Source: Leptoclinus maculatus | Lineage: Eukaryota; Chordata; Actinopteri; Perciformes; Stichaeidae | Direction: 5' to 3' | Assembly (NCBI GenBank): GCA_032191485.1 | Contig: JAVDOI010000008.1 | Coordinates: forward strand, 18,830,674-18,894,673 | DNA: 64,000 bases | In this document: positions 54,919 to 64,000 of the stretch, one piece after another | Layout of the letters: every line of letters begins with the position of its first letter | How positions within the stretch are numbered: position 1 is the stretch's first letter | Program-made: the position numbers and the translations under genes | Notes under the pieces: generated by a model | Seen by the model: only the letters and a program-made list of their open reading frames with translations | Told to the model about the DNA's origin: nothing | The model's database searches: none

Positions 54919-56173
54919 CTAATGGAGAATCAAATTGTAATCCTTAAACACTGCGATCTGTTCTCCACAAACTAAGCACACGGCTTAACCTTTGACTTCA
55001 GTAAATGAATACTTAGAAGTCCATGGCCCGGGTATGGCCCGGGAGCCGTACAATGCCCAGGTCTGTGCAATAGTTTGAGTCAGTTGTTTGATTATATGTT
55101 TAAATATATCATGCTCGGCTGATCACCAGGGTGATGAAGGGTATACTTTTGCATTTAATTCCCCACAACTAAAAAAGAAACAGTAGAAAACACAAGAATT
55201 CATATCCAATACAATATTGCTGAAGTTTATTACTCGTCCTCAATCATTTATACATCTGACTTTGTAAGACAAATACTATTTGGAACATTTGTATTCCAAA
55301 AGTGATAAGGTACATGTAAAAAATCACACACACATTTTACACATGTAAATGTGAACTGCATGTACTACATGACAGTGAAAAGGAGAGAGAGAAGAGGAGG
55401 AGGAAAGAGAGAGCAAACAGTGAGAGAGGATTTGACTGCCTCACTTCTTCACCGTCTTAGAGACACACAATGAAAACTACAGGTCCCCACTCCCTGTTGA
55501 ACATCATCCCGTTCCTTCTCTACAGTCGGTTCTATAATAGCACAAATAAACACTGTTAGGTAACCAACATTACATCTTCACACTGTAAAAATGGAGAGAC
55601 TGCTTGCAAATGATGATGACATTTAAATGATAGACCTTAATGTGTGATGATTTGCCCGTTGGCGCGGTATTAAAGCAAGATAAAAAAGTAGCAGAACATT
55701 TTAACGGGTCACTTAAAAAAGACGTCTGGAAGATTAAATAAAGTCATCACTTGTTCAACAGATTGAAAGACAAAGATTTTTTCGGCATTTCTTTGCCAGA
55801 CAGTTAAAGTCAAAACAAGCAACAGAAGACAAGGTTGAATGATACATTTACTCCAAACCAGTGAGTATAATAACAGCCATTTGTAGGCACAAGCTTATAT
55901 CATGCTCCGAAAGTCCACATACACTTTATTTAACCTTCAGCAGAGTCTTTCATTCCAAATCTGACTCGATAGAAGGGGATCCAAACATTTTGGGACATTG
56001 CTGTCTCAGACAGACATGTTCAATGCATGCATGAACAAATGTTTAACGGCGTATTCTCAATCCCAATGGGCAGAATATTCAGTGCCATTGACCGAATGAG
56101 TAGCCTACCTTTTGCATCAGAGCTCCCCTCACTGGTGAGTGACAGTGTCGACATTCAAATGTCAGCAGCTCCA
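54919..56173. other. Gene-free region
   Basis: AT-rich sequence with a purine-rich stretch near 55380-55420. No coding or repeat ends recognised. Confidence 0.45.
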
Positions 56174-56199
56174 GGGGGGGGGGGGGGGGGGGGGGGGGG
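56174..56199. repeat. Poly-G tract
   Basis: Run of 26 G at the start of the first copy of a tandem duplication. Confidence 0.9.
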
Positions 56200-56649
56200 T
56201 CACACAGTGCGGATCACAACTGAGCCAAAATCTCAGAGAGTTTGCATGTGTGTGCGCAAGAAGTGAACTCGGCTGTCTTGGGGAAAATTGCAGTCCATTC
56301 AGGACACTACTGCTCATAAAGCTGTGATGATGTTGCGCTGCTCCTGACTGACTTTGGATCAGCCTTTGATATATGAAGCAGTTCAGTCTGTTGCTGGATA
56401 GAAAGTTTCATTCAGTTAAGGGGGGGGGTCACACAGTGCGGATCACAACTGAGCCAAAATCTCAGAGAGTTTGCATGTGTGTGCGCAAGAAGTGAACTCG
56501 GCTGTCTTGGGGAAAATTGCAGTCCATTCAGGACACTACTGCTCATAAAGCTGTGATGATGTTGCGCTGCTCCTGACTGACTTTGGATCAGCCTTTGATA
56601 TATGAAGCAGTTCAGTCTGTTGCTGGATAGAAAGTTTCATTCAGTTAAG
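56200..56649 (+). repeat. Exact 221-bp tandem duplication
   Basis: 56200-56420 and 56429-56649 are identical by eye over 221 bp (each starts TCACACAGTGCGG and ends TTCAGTTAAG). The second copy is preceded by 8 G, the first by 26 G; the period is 229 bp. It does not encode a recognisable protein. Confidence 0.9.
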
Positions 56650-57918
56650 TATAAAACTACATAAAACTGTTCAGGACCTCACTGTGCGTGAATAATATGA
56701 AAATAAGTAGCTTTGACATGTAGCTGAGGTTCAGCTGAAGCTAGAAGACTATTTCTGACCAAAAATAGACTTGGTTTAACTCAGAGATTCAACCCTTTTT
56801 TAACAACCATGAGGGGATGAAAAGGCAAATGTATAAACCTTCAAAAAGGTCACCCAGGTCATAGGTGACATTGTTGAAGCAGACCTGTGTTAGTGGAGTA
56901 TTAGGATACAGATCACCACTCCTGGCGGTTTAGGAGGAACGAACAAGCTGTTCATCTTAGTTTTCTGCTGTGAGCTCTGCCAATTGCATGCAGTCTGTGA
57001 ATAAACAAACCCCATCTGAACTCTGGTGTGGCCTCTCCACGACATCAACATTGTTGTTTACCAGCCATGCAGCTCTGTCTTGCATTCTTGTTTTGTTGGA
57101 AAGCATGACGGTTGCAGCTCTCTTCTGGGATCCAGCAGGTTTTACCCTCATCCTTCATAAGCCCTCCAGGGTCTGAAGCATCCCCACAGCAGCATGAAGT
57201 CTGCCACTACATGCTTCATGGTTGGGGTGGTGAGATTTTAGTGCTGCGTGTGGGGTTTAAGCCATATCTCCTGCAAAAGTATTGGCTGTTTTGAATTTTC
57301 TCATTTCTTGAAAAGCATGCAAAACAGTTGTGTACTGCTTTATTGATTGGCTGAAATTATTCTCTTTTCCACTCTCTTCATTCATTGTCTAATTAATGTT
57401 TTGACAACTTATAAGATGAAAAGTATAAGAAATTTAAATCAAGAGAAATTGAATAAGGTATATACACCATTCCAACGTATTTAGTATCATACTAAGACAC
57501 TTCATGATGGTTTTAAAACACTGTAAGCCATAATTATTATATAACCTCAACACTGTAATGCACAATCATGTTATTTACAAATCTTTTCTCAGGACACTCT
57601 ATCAGAGTTTGTACGCTTCAGTGAATTCACATGAATGTATAAATAGTTATTTCATAATACAAAAGTAAACAAAATGGAAATCAATTTCCCAGACATTTAT
57701 TTAAATCGCACATAACACAATAGTGACCAAGACTTTTGGCTTTTGAAATGTGTTCTTCTGGGCATTGATGATCAGGGGAAATGTACATCGATGCCGAGGT
57801 CAAGAAATTCAAAGCTGATAGAAGAAGCCACCCTACCCCAATACAATTGTTTATTTAATTTAATTTTGTTTAATTTCATTCAAGCACCATGGCATTGACA
57901 GAGTTAATGTTCTGACGT
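56650..57918. other. Gene-free region
   Basis: No convincing gene. Short open frames around 56957-57176 overlap on both strands and have no recognised domain. The sequence CCCCACAGCAGCATGAAGTC and its surroundings may be an eroded transposon, but this was not resolved. Confidence 0.4.
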
Positions 57919-58306
57919 CACTAGAGCAGGGGTATTCAATTAATATTCAACCAGTCCAGTTAGAGAAAATGTCCTCATGCAAAGGTCCAGAACATCACAA
58001 TAATGTCTAACTTGTGTTATGATTTAGTGCCATAATTATTGAGCAGTTGTATTAGCGCCTGTATGTAGCAACTGTAACAACTGAAATCAAATAAAGAAAG
58101 TACAACTGAATCATATTTCGACAATATTCATCGTCAGTTTTCAAATTGAACTGGATAAATTATAAATAATAAATACTCTAATAATAAACACATTTTCTTC
58201 TCTCAATTTAATTACAATACGGCTGGATTTAAAAATAGAAAAATTACATAACAGACAGCTTTTGAAAAGTGTTTATCTTCAAATAAAGTGCTTCATCTTC
58301 GAAAAA

Positions 58307-58343
58307 TGAATTGAATTGAATTGAATTGAATTTAATTGAATTG
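58307..58343. repeat. (TTGAA)n microsatellite
   Basis: Short pentanucleotide repeat with one TTTAA variant, inside hAT copy 1. Confidence 0.85.
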
Positions 58344-58543
58344 TCCTGCAGCAATACATTCCTTTCATTCAGGTCTGAAGTGATGTCACCCAAAAAAGCC
58401 TTGATATTATATTCTTCTCATCTTCTAAAAAGAGAAATGTGTGTGCAGGGACTTTATCTGTTGTTATTGAAACCACTTGTTTCAGCTCTATTCTCTCTGT
58501 TAACATCATTGTTGGTCAGTGAATGAATGTGTTAGGATTCTGA

Positions 58544-58798
58544 TCATATTGGGCTCTTAGGTTTATTTTTCCGTGTCTTCATTTCGGATGTGAGTGGGTA
58601 CGTTTGCTCAAAAGATTTGTGCTTTGTCTCGTAGTGTGGCTTCACATTGCCGCTTTTAATAATCGTGACGGTCTCTGAACGTATGAGACATACTGGTTTT
58701 AAACTGCCCGTAGGAGGAATGAAGATATAAGAGTCTGTCCATTCTTGTTTAAAGGCTCTGGTTTCGCTTTCCACATTTCTCTTTTTGGAGAACGCCAT
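58544..58798 (-). pseudogene. N-terminal fragment of a hAT transposase-like protein with damaged zinc finger
   Basis: 84 codons from the ATG at 58798 read MAFSKKRNVESETRAFKQEW, then TDSYIFIPP and a zinc-finger-like segment with C37, H55 and H60. The expected second cysteine is Arg40. The start resembles the BED-type zinc-finger N-terminus of hAT-derived proteins such as the GTF2IRD2/ZBED-like families. The catalytic region is absent, so this is a remnant inside a deletion derivative. Confidence 0.65.
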
Positions 58799-59094
58799 GT
58801 GAGACTTCTCTGACTCACGTACTATTCCGACTGTTCGGCCTCTCGTCCAGTCTCTCCAGTCTGTGTGTATCTCACTCAAGCCGCAATGCTTATCACAATA
58901 CACATATTTGATTGGCTGAGTAGCATCACGTGAGATGATTTACAACGCATGTAATTGGTCAGTGTTTTTCCTGGACCGCTGACCGAGTGCCGTGAATTAA
59001 AAATTCGGTTTTAGGTCCAGGGTCCAGAAACAACGTGGTCTGGGTCCGGACCCAGACCACGGTCCGCATATTAGTGACCCCTGCACTAGAGTAT

Positions 59095-59117
59095 GTGTTG
59101 TGTTGTGTTGTGTTGTA
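59095..59117. repeat. (TGTTG)n microsatellite
   Basis: Four to five GTGTT units just outside the right target duplication of the hAT element. Confidence 0.85.
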
Positions 59118-59807
59118 GATAGCACAACTCACGTAGTACATTATGACGACAAGGCTGCACAGAAACGTTTAAAATGTCAAACATGAACACAAAATGGCTA
59201 AAAGGTGGACACACATGTTGCGTAGCGTCTGGCGGTTAAAGAGATGCAGGGAAAGTTGGCCGTTTATTGGTGCTGTGTATGTTTTAGAGTAACTAAGTTG
59301 TTGTTAGCCATGTACATGTAGTAGCTTAGCTAACTTTTCATGGGTCGTTTATGGGCCCCACAGTGCTACATTTTCGGTGTGCGTTTGAATTGCTTGTCCC
59401 TTAGTGTGAACACAGTGTTGATAAAACGCAGCAACAATAATGTTTTGTGTTATGTAACGATATTTGTGTTGCATTGGATGGAGGCCATTCTTTTTGTTGA
59501 ACTGGTGTTTTCAAAAACAACGGCAGGGCGCATTTATTGTCGTTATTATCAGGATGGGGTGAATGTCATGTTATTCCATTGTGCGTGGCCTCTGAGATCA
59601 GCACTGTTATGCACAAGCCCAGTCGGCAACAAAGCCTCTGATTTGTCGACATGCTGGATTTCAAAGCTTCTGAAAGGGACACGATCGCACCAGAGCCCTT
59701 TTTGGAAATCTACAACGGTGACGGAGGAGAGGCCATTTTAATTTTATATTTACATTTTTTTTAAGTTTCTCTGCCGCAGTAAATAACAATTAGAGCACTT
59801 TGGTGTC

Positions 59808-60551
59808 ATGTACAAAATCGCCAACCTCAACGGGTTTAATTTGTCACCCATTTATTATGTGCACATGGCTGCCTCTGTCAAATCTCAACTCCTGGATGGT
59901 CTGAGCAAGATCGACCAAAGCTTCCTCCATGGAAAAAAGTTCTTGTGTAACCAGTTCACATTGTACCAACCCTTGATGTGTGACATCATCTCAGCAACAG
60001 CTCTGAAGATCGACTCAAAAGCCAACTACTACATCCGTAATTGGCTGGGCCTTCCTTCATGTCTTTCCAACATGGCACTGTTTGGGAGAAACACCCTGGA
60101 ACTTCCAGTGAAATCCATTGCCTTGGCCTACAAACAGGAGAAGGTGAGTCTTTTGTTTGAGGTGAGAAACTCACCTCAACTCCCCAGAACCTGCACCTCT
60201 GGTACGGCTCACGGGAGACCTGTCAACTCCGTTTCCCCCAGAACCCAAGCTTGCAGCACATCCTCTCAGTGCTTCAAGGCAGCATTGACGCAGGGCAGGT
60301 ACGGATGGCGCCATGGCCGGGTCCTGTGTAAGCTTGCCAAAGTCCTGGAGACAAGAGGACAGGTTAAACCCAGTAATGGCACAGCGGTTGAGCTTGTCAG
60401 GCAAGGGGGTTACGCTCAGAGCAGCAGCACAAGGGCGTGTTCCCTCCTTTTTCCCAGAGGTGAGTGGAACATGAGAGTTGACCTCGACCAACACTTAAAG
60501 TTCCCTCAAGAGATCAGCACTACGTCCCTGTGGTCAAATATCGTGTTCTGA
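59808..60551 (+). pseudogene. C-terminal remnant of a non-LTR retrotransposon reverse transcriptase
   Basis: The frame contains NYYIRNWLGLPSCLSNMALF and LELPVKSIALAYKQEK, matching the post-RT region (RKWLGLPxxLSNxxLYG...LPxxSLxEEYK) of ORF2 proteins of a fish LINE group. Further on, FKAALTQGRYGWRHGRVL matches the later CKAALTQGRYRWRHDQVL block. Between them about 100 residues of the usual protein are missing, and pieces such as NLHLWYGS occur in another frame. It therefore has at least one deletion and frameshifts. The reverse-transcriptase core and 5' part are absent. The exact LINE clade cannot be set by eye. Confidence 0.7.
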
Positions 60552-60640
60552 TTCATCTCTACTGGGATGGTCATTATAGCTGCATTGACTGTTCCATGGG
60601 AAGAAGGAGTGGAGGCTGCTTTTGATAGAAAGAAGGACAA

Positions 60641-60712
60641 ATGGTAAATGGTCTTTACTTGTATAGCGCTTTTCTAGTCTTCCGACCACTCAAAGCGCTT
60701 GAACACACTATA
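60641..60712 (+). repeat. Common teleost repeat tail (TGGTAAATGG...AAAGCGCTT)
   Basis: ATGGTAAATGGTCTTTACTT, TATAGCGCTTTTCTAGTC and CCACTCAAAGCGCTT form a familiar fish non-LTR-type tail. It is interrupted at 60712 by the Tc1/mariner end. Confidence 0.65.
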
Positions 60713-61198
60713 CAGGTGCATCTCAATGAATTAGAATATCATCAAAAAAGTTAATTTATTTCAGTAATTCAATTCAAAAAGTGAAACTCATATATTATAT
60801 AGATTCATTACACACAAGGTGATATATTTCAAGTGTTTATTTCTTTTAATTTTGATGATTATGGCTTACAGCTAATGAAAACCCAAAATTCAGTATCTCA
60901 GAAAATTTGAATATTACATAAGACCAATTAAAAAAAGGATTTTTAATACAGAAATGTTGGTCTACTGAAAAGTATGTACAGAATGCACTCAATACTTGGT
61001 CGGGGCTCCTTTTGCATGAATTACTGCATCGATGCGGCGTGGCACGGAGGCGATGAGCCTGTGGCCCTGCTGAGGTGTTATGGAAGCCCAGGTTGCTTTG
61101 ATAGGGGCCTTCAGCTCGTCTGCATTGTTGGGTCTGGTGTCGCTCATCTTCCTCTTGACAATACCCCATAGATTCTCTCTGAGGTTTAGGTCATTCAA
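60713..61198 (-). mobile_element. Tc1/mariner fragment: terminal repeat plus transposase C-terminus
   Basis: The fragment starts CAGGTGCATCTCAATGAATT after a TA dinucleotide, the Tc1/mariner target, and continues through the long terminal repeat. From 61198 down to about 60987 the - strand encodes LNLRENLWGIVKRKMSD, then RPNNADELKAPIKATWASIT, ending GAPTKY and a stop. This is the C-terminus of a Tc1-type (DDE) transposase, starting just before the catalytic-region motif L(I/R)ENLW. The upstream part of the transposase is not present on this strand. Confidence 0.8.
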
Positions 61199-61446
61199 GA
61201 ATAAGAATTTGGGGGAGATTCACAAGGAGTGGACTGCGGCTGGAGTCAGTGTTTCAAGAGCCACCACACACAGACGTATCCAGGAAGATAAGAGACATCA
61301 GACCCAACAATGCAGACGAGCTGAAGGCCCCTATCAAAGCAACCTGGGCTTCCATAACACCTCAGCAGGGCCACAGGCTCATCGCCTCCGTGACACCCCT
61401 CATTGATGCAGTAATTCATGCAAAAGGAGCCCCGACCAAGTATTGA
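61199..61446 (+). pseudogene. Second Tc1/mariner transposase fragment, head-to-head with the first
   Basis: On the + strand NLGEIHKEWTAAGVSVSRAT (N-terminal helix-turn-helix part of the same transposase family) is joined directly, with a frame change near 61290, to IRDIRPNNADELKAPIKA and the same C-terminus ending GAPTKY and a stop. The DDE core between these parts is deleted. The downstream terminal repeat is missing; the sequence runs into a hAT end at 61469. Confidence 0.75.
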
Positions 61447-61468
61447 GTGCATACTGCATACTGTACAT

Positions 61469-62423
61469 CAGGGGTCACTAATAGGCGGACCGTGGTCCGG
61501 ATCCGGACCCAGATGCTGTTCTATCCGAACCCGGACGTATAACTGATGGATAATTGAGAATTATACATTTTGGCGGAGCGCTTCTATTTTACCTGCGCAG
61601 CTTTTCTAGCCTTTACGGCACTCGTTTAGCAGTCCAGGAAACGCACCGACCAATTGCATGCTTGTTGTAAATCCTCACACGTGACGCTACTCAGCCAATC
61701 GAATATGTGTATTCTGAAATGCATCGTGAGAGAGAGACGGCGAGAGAGAGAGCAGTGGGAGAAGTCATTTCACATGGCGTGCTCTAAAAAGAGAGAAGTG
61801 GACCTCTAAAACAGAGCTTTTAACAAAGAATGGACGGACTCTTATTTGTTCATTCTTCCTGCTGGCGCTACTAAACCACTCTGTCTCATATGTTCAGATA
61901 CCGTGGCCATTATTAAACACGCCGATGTGTAACGCCACCACGAGACCAAACATCTATTGAGCAAACACTCCAATCTGAACTGAGGGCAAGATGTTAAGAT
62001 GTGTAGAGATTGTTTATTATAAAGTTGACTGAAACCGTTATGATGTGAAATGGATTCAACAAAAGAGAAGAGATTAGTTAACTCCAGCCACTCTTTCATT
62101 TTTCATTTTCACTTTCCACTTTCTTTTAAGATGCAAGTTTTTCAAAAGTTCTCTTTTGTGTATTTTATTTTTAGATGGAGCCATTTCTATGTATTATTTA
62201 TAATCAATCCAGTTAAATTTGAAAACTGAGAATAATAATTGTTAAAATATAATTGATGTGTACTTTCTTTATTTGATTTGACAGTTGTTGAATACACAGA
62301 GACGTTGTTACTATATATATGGCACTAAATAGCGCAAATGAGATATTATTGTAATGATCCGGACCTTTGCACGAGGAGATTTTCTCAATCTGGACCTTTT
62401 GGAATTTTAATTGAATACCTCTG
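61469..62423 (+). mobile_element. hAT transposon derivative (copy 2, opposite orientation to copy 1)
   Basis: The 955-bp element starts CAGGGGTCACTAATAGGCGG and ends TTAATTGAATACCTCTG, the reverse-complement arrangement of the element at 57927-59083. Flanking 8-mers (CTGTACAT and TGACAGAC) do not match, so no target duplication is visible. Confidence 0.75.
61774..61980 (+). pseudogene. Degenerate hAT transposase N-terminus
   Basis: The frame begins MACSKKREVDL and hits a stop at 61807-61809, then continues NRAFNKEWTDSYLFILPAG and a finger-like CLICSDTVAIIKHADV, a further stop, and RHHETKH. It matches the fragment at 58544-58798 but retains the CxxC pair lost there. Two in-frame stops make it non-coding. 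Confidence 0.65.
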
Positions 62424-62439
62424 TGACAGACCTTCACGT

Positions 62440-62650
62440 CAACAGAAGTTCACCATCCCAGCATAACTAAGACGGGTGGGGAGCCCCCCAGGAAGCCTGA
62501 TCACAGCCGAATAAAATAAAATGAAATATCTTTCTAAGAAATTAGCGCCATGCTACGTCGTCAGAGCAGACGCTATGACCAGTGGTTTTGCCGCAGTCTG
62601 CCTCAGAGCTGTCCAGGTGTCTTGTGTGGAGTTGTTGAAAACAGTAGGGC
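62440..62650 (+). repeat. Composite repeat, segment copy 1
   Basis: CCCAGCATAACTAAGACGGG, CAGGAAGCCTGATCACAG, CAGTGGTTTTGCCGCAG and CCTCAGAGCTGTCC recur in the same order at 63658-63815. The open frame through it shows no protein similarity. Confidence 0.6.
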
Positions 62651-62654
62651 AGGT

Positions 62655-63260
62655 TCAATTCAATTCAATTTATTTTTGTATAGCACAAAATCACAAATCA
62701 CAAATGTGCCTCAGAGGGCTTTACAATCTGTACACATATATATATACACAACATCCTCTTGTCCCAGAACCCTCACATCGGAACAGGAAACACTCCCCCA
62801 AAAAACCCTTTAACGGGGAGAAAAGAGAGAGACCTGTGGGAGAGCAACAGAGGAGGGATCCCTCTCCCAGGATGGACAGAAGTTCAATAGGTGTCATGTG
62901 TACAGAATGAACAACATTTGCAGAGTTACAACACATTCAATGTATATGACAGAACCACGGCAGGAGGCAAGACCAGGGTCCAGGTATCACCAGCATCCAC
63001 GGAAACCTGCGAGGCGAGAAAGCACAAAGACTCTGGTGAAGAAGCAAAGTCAGCAATGTGCGTTAATGGTATTGGTAATAAAAATATTAATGTGAGTAAT
63101 TATAAAAAAGATATTAGCAGTGGGAGTCAGCAGGGCCATGGCAGGAGGAAGGTCCAGGGTCCAGATATAACCAGGATCCACGGAAACCTGTGAGGCGAGA
63201 AAGCACAAAGAGTGAGTGAATGAGAGCATAAAAACACTGTCCTAATGTAGGAAGTTAGAG
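62655..63260 (+). repeat. Teleost dispersed repeat (CAATTCAATTCAATTT...GGGCTTTACA) with an internal duplication
   Basis: It begins TTCAATTCAATTCAATTTAT and GTATAGCACAAAATCACAAA, then GAGGGCTTTACAATCTGTAC, a common fish repeat. It continues through GATGGACAGAAGTTCAATAG. A unit of about 80 bp is present twice (62951-63035 and 63135-63215), each with CAGGAGG, GGTCCAGGTATCACCAG-like sequence and GCGAGAAAGCACAAAG. Confidence 0.6.
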
Positions 63261-63654
63261 TAAATCCCAAGATTTTACATAGTTAGTTAATTATTTTACA
63301 ACTGTATGATTATAAATACTATATTTCAAAATATCACTCCTATAAGCAAAGCTCTCTAACTAAGTTTTACTGTACTTTACTCTCAGTAAATAATCAATGT
63401 TAACAATTTGATATTCAAGGAGGGATTTGGTAATCCTGAAATCATTATGGTGGCACCAAACATCCTGAGCCAATTTACGAAAAGTTGTAGCAGTAAAAGT
63501 CTGTTCTGAATCCTAAGTTACAGCAAGTTACAGGCTTGCCCCACATCGGCGAACTAACACCATGCTGGACTCAAGAGCGCGACTGCGTTTTCCCCACAGT
63601 TCAAACACTCACCGTCAACATTGGCTCCGAGAAGCCAGGTATACTACCAAGGTG

Positions 63655-63820
63655 AACTCAATCCCAGCATAACTGAGATGGGTGGGGGAGCCCCGCAGGA
63701 AGCCTGACCACAGTCAATACAACTTTACTAGAAATGATGAGCAGTGGTTTTGCCGCGGCCTACCTCAGAGCCTCAGCTGTCCTCTGTGGCGTTTTTGAAG
63801 ATACTGAGGTTAATCTGCAC
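63655..63820 (+). repeat. Composite repeat, segment copy 2
   Basis: CCCAGCATAACTGAGATGGG, CAGGAAGCCTGACCACAG and CAGTGGTTTTGCCGCGGCC match segment copy 1 at 62.44-62.65 kb with small deletions. Confidence 0.6.
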
Positions 63821-64000
63821 AACCACCTAAGATGACACGTCAACATTCTAATTTATTGGAGTCGGAGAACATTCATGTTCCATCCAGCATTCTATTCTAT
63901 TCTCAAGGGCAGATAATGTCTCCTTTTATGAATTCACTGTTTGCTAGTCCAGCGTTCACCATGTTTTCCATGGCACAGTTTTCACAGAACTCCACACATT

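Larger units (their letters stand above)
57927..59083 (-). mobile_element. hAT transposon derivative with BED-finger transposase remnant (copy 1)
   Basis: The 1,157-bp element runs from CAGGGGTATTCAATTA to TTAGTGACCCCTG and is flanked by a perfect 8-bp target duplication CACTAGAG (57919-57926 and 59084-59091). CAGGGGT-type ends and the 8-bp duplication place it in hAT. The right subterminal region holds a perfect 26-bp palindrome at 59035-59060. Confidence 0.85.

Noticed and set aside
59340..59741. 133-codon + strand open frame before the LINE remnant
   Set aside because: No similarity to LINE ORF1 or ORF2 could be recognised.

Overview
This window is vertebrate nuclear DNA, most probably from a ray-finned (teleost, percomorph-like) fish. 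It holds one recognisable two-exon vertebrate receptor gene in AT-rich non-coding sequence. Around it are long (GT)n and homopolymer microsatellites and a teleost-style mixture of hAT, PIF/Harbinger and Tc1/mariner DNA transposons, LINE remnants and short dispersed repeats. There is no sign of bacterial or organellar organisation, and I see no tRNA, rRNA or CRISPR array.

The only gene that looks functional is a thyrotropin-releasing hormone receptor (trhr, type-1-like), on the + strand. Coding exon 1 (5482-6300) encodes the N-terminus through TM5 and most of intracellular loop 3. Coding exon 2 (10285-10728) encodes TM6, TM7 and the C-tail. The joined product is 420 residues and retains the Class A GPCR motifs and the known TRH-contact residues. 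Its 3,984-bp phase-0 intron begins inside a roughly 100-bp (GT)n microsatellite, so the 5' splice site is the first GT of the repeat. This is the most unusual feature of the gene.

From about 10.7 kb to 63 kb I find no intact gene. Repeats are: a TIR-bounded element at 11.6-12.15 kb; three related hAT-type non-autonomous elements (23.4-24.5, 31.8-32.9 and 39.8-41.3 kb) with 8-bp target duplications, the third inserted inside the terminal repeat of another small element; a deleted PIF/Harbinger element with a HARBI1-like remnant (27.3-28.4 kb); an uncatalogued CpG-dense GCGTATG-rich block (35.4-36.15 kb); a strong 25-bp-arm hairpin at 37.7 kb; and a diverged dispersed repeat at 41.7, 42.1 and 44.7 kb.

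The last 10 kb is a repeat graveyard. It holds a broken coiled-coil pseudogene (53.9-54.9 kb, - strand), an exact 221-bp tandem duplication primed by G-runs (56.2-56.65 kb), two oppositely oriented hAT elements with BED-zinc-finger transposase remnants (57.9-59.1 and 61.5-62.4 kb), a frameshifted LINE reverse-transcriptase C-terminus (59.8-60.55 kb), a head-to-head Tc1/mariner fragment pair (60.7-61.45 kb), and a composite repeat with duplicated segments (62.4-63.8 kb).

Family names rest on recognition of sequence and ends, not on a database search. No convincing new gene system was found. The best candidates for follow-up are the microsatellite splice donor, the GCGTATG block, the 37.7-kb hairpin and the coiled-coil pseudogene.
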